Assembly (NCBI GenBank): GCA_028870635.1
Contig: JAGWPE010000121.1
Coordinates: 1-64,000 of the forward strand
Direction: 5' to 3'
Source: Gammaproteobacteria bacterium
GTDB taxonomy: Bacteria; Pseudomonadota; Gammaproteobacteria; Steroidobacterales; Steroidobacteraceae
DNA length: 64,000 bases
Shown here: piece after piece, positions 1-8,665 of the stretch
Layout of the letters: each line of letters begins with the position of its first letter
Position numbering within the stretch: the first letter of the stretch is position 1
The notes under the pieces: model-generated
What the model was told of the DNA's origin: nothing
Database searches by the model: none
What the model saw: only the letters and a program-made list of their open reading frames with translations
Made by a program: the position numbers and the translations under genes

Positions 1-805
1 GCCCCATGGCTTCCAGCATGAAGACCAGGTCTTCGGTGACGATGTTACCGGACGCTCCCGGCGCCCAGGGGCAGCCCCCCAGGCCGGCCAGCGAGCTGTC
101 GAACGTCTTCACGCCCATCTCCAGGCCAGCCATCACGTTGGCGAGTCCCAGGCCGCGCGTGTTGTGAAGATGCAGACCGGCGAACGCGGACTCTCCAATC
201 GCGCCCCGCACCCGCCTCACCAGCGATTTGACCTGCGCCGGATTGGCATAGCCCGTCGAGTCCGAGAGTCCCACCTCGTCGCATCCCGCTTCCACGACCG
301 TCTCGGCGAGACGCACCACTTTGTCTTCCGGGATGGCGCCCTCGTAACTGCACCCGAACGCCGTCGAGATGCCTGCTTCGAATCTCGGTCTGCGATCTGC
401 GGGCTGGCTGCGCAGGAGCGCGACGATGCCGCGCGTCTCCTCCAGCATCTGCTCGGGCGTGCGCCGCACGTTTTTCAGCAGGTGCGTATCCGAGGCGGAA
501 AAAGGCAGCGTTATCTTGTGAGCCCCCGCCGCCACCGCCGCCTGCGCGCCCTTCAGGTTCGGCACCAGCACGGCAACCGTCAGACCCGGGATGGAGCGGG
601 CGTGCGCGACGACCTCCGCCGTGTCCGCAAGCTGCGGCAGCAGCTTCGGCGAGACGAAGCTGCCGACCTCGATCTCGCGCACTCCGGCCGCGGCCTCGGC
701 GCTGATCCACTCCTTCTTGGCGGCGAGCGGCATGACCGGCTTGATGCTCTGCAGTCCGTCCCGCGGGCCCACCTCGCTGACCAGCACGTCGATGTCAGGT
801 TGCAT
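1..805 (-). CDS. HMG-CoA lyase-family protein (3' end runs off the window)
   Basis: Reverse-strand translation starts MQPDIDVLVSEVGPRDGLQSIKPVMPLAAKKEWISA and contains GGCPWAPGASGNIVTEDLVFMLEAMG, the HMG-CoA lyase signature region; not in the ORF track because it is truncated at the window edge. Confidence 0.85.
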   Translation of the reverse strand, partial: MQPDIDVLVSEVGPRDGLQSIKPVMPLAAKKEWISAEAAAGVREIEVGSFVSPKLLPQLADTAEVVAHARSIPGLTVAVLVPNLKGAQAAVAAGAHKITLPFSASDTHLLKNVRRTPEQMLEETRGIVALLRSQPADRRPRFEAGISTAFGCSYEGAIPEDKVVRLAETVVEAGCDEVGLSDSTGYANPAQVKSLVRRVRGAIGESAFAGLHLHNTRGLGLANVMAGLEMGVKTFDSSLAGLGGCPWAPGASGNIVTEDLVFMLEAMG

Positions 806-815
806 GCCGGAATGC

Positions 816-2588
816 TCAGTCCGTCGCGACGTGCGACACGTGCTTGCCCGGGGAATAGATATCGAGAATGTTCCAATGCCCGGTGGTCGGCGTAGGGTTG
901 TTCTTCATTGGCACGTCGATGAGATACGGGCGGCCGGATTGCAGCGCGCGCCGCAATGCGGGGGCGAATTCCGCCGCCGAGCCGATGCGCTCGGCCTCGC
1001 AGCCGTATGCACGCGCGATGTCGGCGTATTTCGGGCGCATCTCGCTCCACCCGCGCTCATCGCCCGGAAACACCGTGCCCAGCGTGAGCCCATAATGGGC
1101 TTGCTGCAGACCGGCAATGGTTCCGAAGGCATTGTTGTTCATGACCACCCAGACGATCGCCAGCCCGTGCTCCACCGCCGTCGCGAGCGCGGCAGGATTC
1201 TGTCCGAAGCCGCCGTCGCCGACGAGGGAAATCACAGTGCGGCCGGGAGCGGCGAGCTTGGCGCCGATCGCCGCCGGGGGTCCGAAGCCCATGGTCGCGT
1301 AGCCGCCGGGGGTCAGTACGCTTCCGGGAGTGTGAATGGGAAACTGCTGGCCGACTCCGTTCTTGTTCCAACCGACATCGGTGGTCAGAATGGCATCGCG
1401 CGGCAGCAGCTCCCGCGTCTCGGCGAGAATGCGCTCGGGCATCATCGGAAACGCGTCGCTGAGCTGCATCGCGCGGTTGGACTGCGCGAACTGCTGGCGG
1501 AACCGCGCGATCCGCGCGGCCGTCTCGGGATCTTTCCGTCCCTGCGGATACAGCTCCCGCGCCACCTCGCAAAGCGTCGCGAGCGCAGATTTCACGTCCG
1601 CAACCACGCCTATCTCGGTCGGGAAATTACGGCCGATCTCACTCGGCTCGATGTCGATGTGCGCAAGCCGCGTCGGCGGTATGTTGAAGGTGAAGTCCCG
1701 GTACCAGGAGCTGCTGTCGGCCTCCTTGAAGCGCGTCCCCAGCCCGAGCACCCAGTCAGCCGCCATGCATGCGTCATTGACGAGGCGCGTGCCCCAGAAG
1801 CCGCTCATGCCCAGCACCAGAGGATGATCGTCGGGCAGCGCGCCCTTGCCCATGAGGCTGTGGGCGACGGGGATGCCCATGTGATCGACGAGCTCGCGCA
1901 GCTCCTCGGACGCGCGGGCGAGCAATACTCCCCCGCCGGCGTAGATCACCGGGCTGCGCGCCTCTGCGAGTGCCTTGACGATGGCTCTCGCAGCAACGAG
2001 ATCGATGGCCGGAGGACTGAGGGCGGGCGTTACGGCGTCGAAGCGTCCGTGGAATGCGGGATCGAGCGAAGCTGAAAAGACATCCATCGGAACGTCGACC
2101 AAAACAGGACCCGGTTGACCGCTCTCGGCGAGCTGGAATGCCTTGATCAGGGTCTCGGGGAACAGGTCCGCCCGGTCGACGCGCCAGGCCCGCTTGACGA
2201 AAGGCCGGTAGATCTCGAATTGCGAGCCATCGGCATGGAGATTCACCTCCTGGTGCGGATGCTTGCCCATATAGTGCGCGGGGACATCGCCCGCTATCAC
2301 TACCATGGGAATGCAGTCGAGCGCCGCGTTGGCGACGCCGGTCGCCGCGTTGGTCAGGCCGGGGCCCAGATGCGTCAGCAGAACCGACGCCCTGCCGCTA
2401 ACGCGGGCATAGCCGTCCGCGGCGTGGGCGGCGACCTGCTCATGACGCACGTTGACGAAGCGGATACTGCTGCCGGCGAGCGCCGAAAGCACCGCGATGT
2501 TGGTATGTCCGCACAGTCCGAAGATGTGGCGGACGCCGCGCCGCTCGAGGTAGCGAACCAGATGATCCGCAACCGTATTGCCTGCCAC
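816..2588 (-). CDS. Thiamine diphosphate-dependent enzyme (acetolactate synthase / 2-oxoacid decarboxylase / acyl-CoA lyase superfamily)
   Basis: 590 aa; N-terminal RHEQVAAHAADGYARVSG (cofactor-activating Glu) and C-terminal GDGGFGQNPAALATAVEHGLAIVWVVMNNNAFG (ThDP/Mg motif); GTG start directly after the upstream stop. Confidence 0.85.
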   Translation of the reverse strand: MAGNTVADHLVRYLERRGVRHIFGLCGHTNIAVLSALAGSSIRFVNVRHEQVAAHAADGYARVSGRASVLLTHLGPGLTNAATGVANAALDCIPMVVIAGDVPAHYMGKHPHQEVNLHADGSQFEIYRPFVKRAWRVDRADLFPETLIKAFQLAESGQPGPVLVDVPMDVFSASLDPAFHGRFDAVTPALSPPAIDLVAARAIVKALAEARSPVIYAGGGVLLARASEELRELVDHMGIPVAHSLMGKGALPDDHPLVLGMSGFWGTRLVNDACMAADWVLGLGTRFKEADSSSWYRDFTFNIPPTRLAHIDIEPSEIGRNFPTEIGVVADVKSALATLCEVARELYPQGRKDPETAARIARFRQQFAQSNRAMQLSDAFPMMPERILAETRELLPRDAILTTDVGWNKNGVGQQFPIHTPGSVLTPGGYATMGFGPPAAIGAKLAAPGRTVISLVGDGGFGQNPAALATAVEHGLAIVWVVMNNNAFGTIAGLQQAHYGLTLGTVFPGDERGWSEMRPKYADIARAYGCEAERIGSAAEFAPALRRALQSGRPYLIDVPMKNNPTPTTGHWNILDIYSPGKHVSHVATD

Positions 2589-4016
2589 TCAGAGTACCTC
2601 GGTGTCGTAGAACTCGCCGAACAGCTCCTGCTCCGACGGGCGATCCTCGGGAATCGGGCGGCTGACCCAGGTCGTCTGCATGAAATGCTTGAGGTGGATG
2701 TTCTCGTTGGTGATGTTGCCGCCCCAGATGCCGCACCCCAGGCTCGAGGTCATCGGCATCCCGTTGTTGAACGCGCCGGCGTTCGCCTTCGACTGCGGCT
2801 GCCTGACCATCATGCGGCTCACGGGCGCCACGCGGGCCAGCCGGTCGATATGGCCGTCGTCGTGCGAGTAGATGCCGCACGAATGTCCCTTGCCGCCGAC
2901 CTCGTAGATCTGCCGCACCATCTCGAGCGCCTGATCGAAGCCCTCGTAGCGATAGACCGCGAGCGCCGTGGTCAGCTTCTCCCGCGACCAGTTGTGCTGC
3001 GGGCCGATCCTGTCGTTCTTCACCATGATGAACTTGCGGTCGGCGGGGATCCCGAAGCCGGCGAGCTCCGCCAGGCGTTGCGGTGCGCACGCCACGCTGT
3101 CCGGCAGACGATGACCCTCTTCGTCCCAGATCACCCGCTCCAGCGCCTTGGCCTGCGGCTCGCTCGCGAGGAACCCGCCCTCGGCCTCGAGGGCTTTGAG
3201 AAACGGCTCGTAGATCCGCGAGTCGATGAGCAGGTTGCCGTCGGCCGAGCAGCCGGAGCCGAAGTCGGAGGTCTTGGAAACGCGGGTATTGCGCGCCGCG
3301 ATGTCGAGGTCCGCGGTCTCGTCGATCACCATCGTCGAGTTGCCCGCGCCGACGCCGTAAGCCGGACGCCCGGAGCTGTAGGCGGCGCGCACCATTGGCT
3401 GGCCGCCGGTCGCGAAAGTGAGATCGCAACGGGACATCAGATATTGCGTCGAGGCAATGCTCGGGCGCCCGACGCACTGCAGCAGATCCGCCGGCGCCCC
3501 TTGGCGCTCGAGGGTTTCCCTCATGACGCGCACCACCTCGCGGGTGGTGTTCTTCGAGCGCGGGTGCGGCGAGAAGATGACCGCATCGAGGCATTTGACG
3601 GCGTAAATGGCGGTGTAGGGCGGTGTCAGCTCGGGGTTGGTCGTCGGCACGAGAGAGGCAATCACCCCCGCCGGCTTGCCATACTTGACGATCCCCTTAG
3701 CGGGAAGCTCCTCCACGATCCCGATGCTCTTCTGCCGCAACGCATCGCGCAGAACGCCCATGATCTTGAAGCGCTTGGATATGCGGCCCTGCGGATCGCC
3801 GAGCTTGCTTTCCTCGACGCTCATGCGGGCAAAGCGCGTGAAGGTTTTCTCGTTGGCGGTCGCCCAGCCGAGCGCCTGGCAGAGGCGGTCCGCCTGCTGC
3901 TGGCTGTAGCGCTCGACGGCGCGCATCGCCGCGCGGGCGCGTCCGATGATCGCATCGATTTCGGCGCGCTCGGCCTCACCGAGCTCGCCGCGCGCCTCTT
4001 TCACTGCCGTAGCCAT
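2589..4016 (-). CDS. CoA-acylating aldehyde dehydrogenase, SauS (sulfoacetaldehyde DH)/EutE-like
   Basis: 475 aa; aldehyde dehydrogenase-like with AGNSTMVIDETAD, SKTSDFGSGCSADGN and NNGMPMTSSLGCGIWGGNITNENIHLKHFMQTTWVSR, as in acylating ALDHs. Confidence 0.8.
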   Translation of the reverse strand: MATAVKEARGELGEAERAEIDAIIGRARAAMRAVERYSQQQADRLCQALGWATANEKTFTRFARMSVEESKLGDPQGRISKRFKIMGVLRDALRQKSIGIVEELPAKGIVKYGKPAGVIASLVPTTNPELTPPYTAIYAVKCLDAVIFSPHPRSKNTTREVVRVMRETLERQGAPADLLQCVGRPSIASTQYLMSRCDLTFATGGQPMVRAAYSSGRPAYGVGAGNSTMVIDETADLDIAARNTRVSKTSDFGSGCSADGNLLIDSRIYEPFLKALEAEGGFLASEPQAKALERVIWDEEGHRLPDSVACAPQRLAELAGFGIPADRKFIMVKNDRIGPQHNWSREKLTTALAVYRYEGFDQALEMVRQIYEVGGKGHSCGIYSHDDGHIDRLARVAPVSRMMVRQPQSKANAGAFNNGMPMTSSLGCGIWGGNITNENIHLKHFMQTTWVSRPIPEDRPSEQELFGEFYDTEVL

Positions 4017-4085
4017 TCTTCGAACTCCTCGCTCGGCGCCGGTGGCCGCTGGCCGGCCTCACTCGGGCGTCGCCTGATCCGCGCC

Positions 4086-4114
4086 AGTATGGACGAACTG
4101 GATAGTTCAGTCAA
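4086..4114 (-). promoter_or_regulatory. Putative promoter with embedded operator A for the acylating ALDH operon
   Basis: Reverse strand TTGACT-17 nt-CATACT; spacer contains GAACTATCCAGTTC (plus strand GAACTGGATAGTTC, 4095-4108). Confidence 0.6.
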
Positions 4115-4135
4115 ACGCCGCCCGCACCGCGGCAT

Positions 4136-4166
4136 TTGACGTAGTGTACGAACTAGTGAGCATAAT
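4136..4166 (+). promoter_or_regulatory. Putative promoter with embedded operator B for the MFS gene
   Basis: TTGACG-19 nt-CATAAT; spacer contains GTGTACGAACTAGTGAG, matching sites D and E. Confidence 0.5.
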
Positions 4167-4244
4167 AGCATCCTGCGCCGGGAGCCGGCCAAACCCGGCC
4201 ACCGCCGCAGCCGGGACCGGGGGCCAAATCTGGTAGATTGCATC

Positions 4245-5567
4245 ATGAACCAATCGGAACATACGCTCGCTCGCACCCCGGCGCTCACCGTGAGGCCCAC
4301 CCGAGCCCGCTTTCTCGCGCTGGCGCTCGTCACCGCCGGCACGACCATCAACTACCTCGACCGCGCCGTGCTCGGCATCGCGGCGCCGCTCCTCAAGACC
4401 CGGTTGCACCTGTCGCCGAGCGAGCTCGGGTTCCTGTTGTCCGCCTTCTCGTACTCCTACGTTGCCTCGCAGATTCCGGGCGGCATACTCCTCGACCGGC
4501 TCGGCACCAGGATCGTCTACGGCTTCGCGGTCGGCATCTGGTCGATCTTCACTTTCCTGCAAGGGGCCGCTTGGAGCTTCGTGACGCTGCTCGGCTGCCT
4601 GCTGGGCCTCGGCGCGGCGGAAGCGCCCTGCTTTCCCTCGAACAGCCGGGTGCTCGGGGCCTGGTTCCCCCAGGGGGAGCGGGCCCGCGCCAACGGGGTC
4701 TTTTCGCTCGGACAGTACTTCGGACTCGCATTTCTCAGTCCGCCCCTCTATTGGGTGGCCGACACGTGGGGCTGGCGCGCCCTGTTCTTTCTGACCGGCG
4801 CCGCGGGGCTGATTTTCACGGCCTTCTGGTTCGTCTTCTATCGGGATCCCCAACACAGCCGCTCGGTCAACAGTGCGGAGCTGGATCACATCAAAAGCGG
4901 CGGCGGCCTCGTTCGTCCTCCGCCTCCGCCCCGATGGTCGTGGCGGAGCATGCGCCTGCTGCTCGGCAACCGCGCGTTTCTGGGAGCCGGACTCGGCCAG
5001 TTCGCGAGCAACTCGACCCTCGTATTCTTTCTCACCTGGTATCCCACGTACCTCGCCTCGGCTCAGCACCTGAAGCTGGCGACTGCGGGAATCCTCGCCG
5101 CCCTGCCCTACATCGCCGCCTCCGTGGGACTGATGTTCGGGGGCTGGTGGTCGGACTGGCTGATCCGGCGCACCGGCTCCGCCACGATCGGCCGCAAGAC
5201 CCCCCTCGTGACGGGACTCGCCATGGCGAGCACACTGCTGCTCGCCGGCTTCATGCACGACATCACCGCCGTGATCGGCATTTTCTCGTTCGTGTTCTTC
5301 GGCCAGGGCATGTGCAATCTCGGATGGACGCTCATCACCGACCTCGCGCCGCCGGATCTGCGCGGTCTCACCACCGGGATGTTCAATCTGTTCGCCAACC
5401 TCGCGGGCATCCTGATCCCGGCCGTGATCGGCGTGATCCTCGGCAGCACGCGCTCCTTCGTGGGCGGCCTCGCATTCGTCAGCGTGATCGCGCTCCTCGG
5501 CATGCTCTGCTACCTGGTGCTCCTCGGGCCGGTACGGCAGATCGAGTTGCCGGGCGCGCAAGCCTGA
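4245..5567 (+). CDS. MFS transporter, anion:cation symporter-like
   Basis: 440 aa, TINYLDRAVLGIAAPLL in TM1 and about 12 hydrophobic segments. Confidence 0.85.
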   Translation: MNQSEHTLARTPALTVRPTRARFLALALVTAGTTINYLDRAVLGIAAPLLKTRLHLSPSELGFLLSAFSYSYVASQIPGGILLDRLGTRIVYGFAVGIWSIFTFLQGAAWSFVTLLGCLLGLGAAEAPCFPSNSRVLGAWFPQGERARANGVFSLGQYFGLAFLSPPLYWVADTWGWRALFFLTGAAGLIFTAFWFVFYRDPQHSRSVNSAELDHIKSGGGLVRPPPPPRWSWRSMRLLLGNRAFLGAGLGQFASNSTLVFFLTWYPTYLASAQHLKLATAGILAALPYIAASVGLMFGGWWSDWLIRRTGSATIGRKTPLVTGLAMASTLLLAGFMHDITAVIGIFSFVFFGQGMCNLGWTLITDLAPPDLRGLTTGMFNLFANLAGILIPAVIGVILGSTRSFVGGLAFVSVIALLGMLCYLVLLGPVRQIELPGAQA

Positions 5568-5578
5568 ATCGTGGCCGC

Positions 5579-6460
5579 GTGAGCCGGCTCAGCCTCAAGC
5601 AGATCGAGTACTTTCGGGCCGTGATGGAGACCGGCACCGTGAGCGGCGCGGCCGCTCTGCTCCACGTCTCGCAGCCCAACGTCAGCAGAATGCTCAAATA
5701 CACGGAATCGCGGCTCGGACTCGGCCTGTTTCAGCGCGAGCACGGCCGGCTGCTCGCCACGCCGGAGGCGCACGCGCTCTTTCGCGAGGTTCAGTCGCTG
5801 CATCTTCATCTCGAGTCGGTGCAGGAGGCGGTCGATCGCATCGCCAGCGGTCAGCTCGACCGCTTTCCGGTCGGCGCCTCGCCGAGCCTCGGCCGATTCG
5901 TCGTGCCCTCGCTGCTGTCGCGCCTGCGGCGCGACTTTCCTTCCCTGCCGATCAAGCTCGACATCCTCTCGGTCTCGCAGGTGATGGACTACCTCGCCTA
6001 CGGGCAGGGCGAATGCGCGTGCACCATATTTCCGGTTGCCGATCCGCGCATCGAGTCGCAAACCTTCGCGACCGGCGCGCTGGTCTGCGCCGTCCCCAGG
6101 GATCACCGGCTGAGCGGCGCCGCGGCCATCTCTCCGCAGGACATCACCGGCGAGACGCTCATCGCTTTCGACGCGAACACACCGCACGGCAGAGTCGTCG
6201 CGCAGTTCTTCGGTCAAGCGCCGATGCCGAGGATCGCCTGCACGGTGCGGTTCGCCGAGTCGGCGTGCGCGCTGGCCGAGCAGGGGAACGGCATCGCCCT
6301 GGTGGATGAGTTCACGGTCTCGGGGGGCGCATTCCCCAACCTCGTGGCCGTCCCGGTCCGGTTCCGGCGCCCCTTTCGGATCTACTTCCACCGCGCCAGC
6401 GAGCGTCCGTTGTCCGCGGCGGGTGTCAGGCTCCGCGAGCTGCTGAGCCGCTGGCAATAG
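5579..6460 (+). CDS. LysR-family transcriptional regulator
   Basis: GTG start inside the 4238-6460 ORF: VSRLSLKQIEYFRAVMETGTVSGAAALLHVSQPNVSRMLKYTESRLGLGLFQREHGRLLATPEA, LysR wHTH. Confidence 0.85.
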   Translation: MSRLSLKQIEYFRAVMETGTVSGAAALLHVSQPNVSRMLKYTESRLGLGLFQREHGRLLATPEAHALFREVQSLHLHLESVQEAVDRIASGQLDRFPVGASPSLGRFVVPSLLSRLRRDFPSLPIKLDILSVSQVMDYLAYGQGECACTIFPVADPRIESQTFATGALVCAVPRDHRLSGAAAISPQDITGETLIAFDANTPHGRVVAQFFGQAPMPRIACTVRFAESACALAEQGNGIALVDEFTVSGGAFPNLVAVPVRFRRPFRIYFHRASERPLSAAGVRLRELLSRWQ

Positions 6461-6560
6461 TGCCGGGCGCCTATGGGGTCCGAAGCGCTTATGCCTTATC
6501 ATTGTGAGCGGTGGGTTTTGGGAGCCGCATCCATCCGGTGCGGGTGAAAGTCGACAGCGT

Positions 6561-7241
6561 ATGGCCAAGAGAAATCCCGCGGCATCCCCCAGCGAGACGC
6601 TGGAAGGCCTCTCGGACGCCGAGCGGACCAAGGCCGACATCGTGGCCGTCGCCATGGAGGAATTCGCCGAGAACGGGCTTGCCGGCGCGCGGGTCGATGC
6701 GATCGCCGACCGCACGCGCACCTCGAAGCGGATGATCTATTACTATTTCGGCAGCAAGGAGGGGCTGTATCGCGCCGTGCTCGAGCAAGCCTACAACGGC
6801 ATCAGGACCCGGGAGACCCAGACGCACCTGCGGGACCTGCCGCCGCGCGAGGCGCTGCGGCGCCTGGTGGAGATCACCTTCGACTACGACGAGGGCCATC
6901 CCGGCTTCATCCGGCTGATCTCGGTGGAGAACATCCACTACGCCGAGCACTTGAAGAAGCTGACATCCATTCGCGGGATCAATGTCAGCGCGATCGAGAC
7001 CGTGGAGGACATCCTGGCGCGCGGCCGGGCTGCGGGGATATTCCGCGCCGACATCAACGCCTTCGATCTTCACCTGCTGATCAGCTCCTTCTGCTTCTTC
7101 CGCGTGTCGAACCGGCACACGGTCGGCGCGATCTTCAAGCGGGACCTGTCCGAGACGCGAACACTGTCGCGGCACAAGCGCCTGATCGTCGAGACGGTGG
7201 AGCGGCTGGTCCTCCTCAATCCGGCCGGCGCCGGCGATTAG
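6561..7241 (+). CDS. TetR/AcrR-family transcriptional regulator
   Basis: TetR_N signature KADIVAVAMEEFAENGLAGARVDAIADRTRTSKRMIYYYFGSKEGLYRAVLEQAY; ORF could extend to 6504. Confidence 0.85.
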   Translation: MAKRNPAASPSETLEGLSDAERTKADIVAVAMEEFAENGLAGARVDAIADRTRTSKRMIYYYFGSKEGLYRAVLEQAYNGIRTRETQTHLRDLPPREALRRLVEITFDYDEGHPGFIRLISVENIHYAEHLKKLTSIRGINVSAIETVEDILARGRAAGIFRADINAFDLHLLISSFCFFRVSNRHTVGAIFKRDLSETRTLSRHKRLIVETVERLVLLNPAGAGD

Positions 7242-7693
7242 CCGCCGCCCTGGCTCGGGCGGCCCGGGGCCGCCGCAAATCGCCCCGCCCCTTCGCCCGG
7301 CGGAAACACCAGCTCCACGCACAGCCCGGACGGGTCCGCGAGGCGCACCAGTACCTGCCCGGTGACGGAGCTCGGCTGCACCGTATTCGGTATGCGCAGC
7401 GCCTCCAGCCTGCTCAGCACCTCCTCGAGCCCGGAGCATTCGAACGCAACGTGGTCGAACGCCCGAGCCGGTACGGCAGCGGCGGGCGTCTCGGTCCGCT
7501 CGAGCCCCTCGACCAGATGCACGACCGCAGCGTCGCCGGCATAGAGCCATAGCCCCTCGGAGGCGAGCGGCGGCCGATAGCCGATCCTCAGGCCGATGAC
7601 CTGACAGTAGAACTCGCGCAGCGCCGCGAAAGCGCGGCCCGACGCGCGTAGATTGATGTGATCCAGCCGGTGCACAGGCATGGCGCCCTCCAC
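7238..7693 (-). CDS. VOC (glyoxalase/bleomycin resistance) family protein
   Basis: 151 aa; RLDHINLRA...FDHVAFECSGLEEVLSRL...RLADPSGLCVELVFP. Confidence 0.8.
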   Translation of the reverse strand: MEGAMPVHRLDHINLRASGRAFAALREFYCQVIGLRIGYRPPLASEGLWLYAGDAAVVHLVEGLERTETPAAAVPARAFDHVAFECSGLEEVLSRLEALRIPNTVQPSSVTGQVLVRLADPSGLCVELVFPPGEGAGRFAAAPGRPSQGGG

Positions 7694-7703
7694 GTCCGGC
7701 CCC

Positions 7704-7727
7704 TATAATGCACTATCTAGTTAGTGC
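7704..7727. promoter_or_regulatory. TATAAT -10 box and operator C between the VOC and quinate/shikimate DH-1 genes
   Basis: TATAAT 7704-7709 followed by GCACTATCTAGTTAGTGC (7710-7727); core ACTA-TC-TAGT shared with site D. Confidence 0.6.
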
Positions 7728-7732
7728 CTGAA

Positions 7733-8647
7733 ATGCTCAGCCAGGACCTCATGGCGAACCCTCACGGACCTCCCGACGCACCCGCGGATGCGAAAGCGGT
7801 CCTGCGGCTCGGCCTCATCGGCAGCGGCATCCAGGCGTCCAAGGCTCCCGCGCTGCACGAGGCGGAAGCCGCCGCGCAGGGCATTCGCTGCGCGTATCAA
7901 CTCCTCGACCTCGATGCCCTGCAGGCCGGCGTCGAGCGCCTGCCGGACCTGCTCGCGGACGCCGAGCGGCGCGGATTCGCGGGACTCAACATCACCCATC
8001 CCTGCAAGCAGGCCGTCATCCCTCTGCTGCATGAGCTGAGCCCGCACGCGCAGGCCATCGGGGCCGTCAATACCATTCATTTCTACGGCGGCCGGCGCAC
8101 GGGCTACAACACGGATGCCTGGGGTTTCGAGGAGAGCTTCCGACACGACATGCAGGGCGCATCGCTGGCGGCCGTCGTCCAGGTGGGTGCAGGCGGTGCC
8201 GGAGCGGCCACGGCTTACGCCCTTCTCGAGCTCGGTGCCCGGGAGCTGCGGATCTTCGATGCCGATTCCGGCCGCGCGGAGGCTCTGGCGGCGAGTCTCT
8301 CGGAGTGTTTTCCGGACCGTGAGGTGCGCGCCTGGCGCAACCTCTGCGAGGCCGTTGCCGTTGGCACCGCCGACGGCATCGTCAACGCCACCCCGATGGG
8401 CATGGCCAAGCACCCCGGCTCCGCGGTGCCGGCCGAAATCCTGCATCGGGACTTGTGGGTCGCGGACATCGTCTACTTCCCGCGCGAGACGCAGCTGCTG
8501 AGCGCCGCGCGCGCAGCCGGGTGCAGGACGCTCGACGGCGGGGGAATGGCGGTCTATCAGGCTGTCCGCGCGTTCGAGATCTTCACCGGCCGGACTGCCG
8601 ACGCCGAGCGCATGCGGCGGCACTTCGAGCGCATCGCCGCCGGCTGA
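7733..8647 (+). CDS. Quinate/shikimate dehydrogenase (paralog 1)
   Basis: IGSGIQASKAPALHEAEA, NITHPCKQAVIP (catalytic Lys), GYNTDAWGF, GAGGAGAATAYAL nucleotide-binding loop, NATPMGM; start could also be GTG at 7724. Confidence 0.85.
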   Translation: MLSQDLMANPHGPPDAPADAKAVLRLGLIGSGIQASKAPALHEAEAAAQGIRCAYQLLDLDALQAGVERLPDLLADAERRGFAGLNITHPCKQAVIPLLHELSPHAQAIGAVNTIHFYGGRRTGYNTDAWGFEESFRHDMQGASLAAVVQVGAGGAGAATAYALLELGARELRIFDADSGRAEALAASLSECFPDREVRAWRNLCEAVAVGTADGIVNATPMGMAKHPGSAVPAEILHRDLWVADIVYFPRETQLLSAARAAGCRTLDGGGMAVYQAVRAFEIFTGRTADAERMRRHFERIAAG

Positions 8648-8665
8648 TCGAGCGGGAGCACCGCC

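Noticed and set aside
1-805. Leucine-degradation HMG-CoA lyase
   Set aside because: No liu/ivd genes nearby; the operon context (ThDP enzyme, acylating ALDH, shared operator) points elsewhere
2115-4139. 674-aa plus-strand ORF
   Set aside because: Antisense to the ThDP enzyme and acylating ALDH; no recognisable domain
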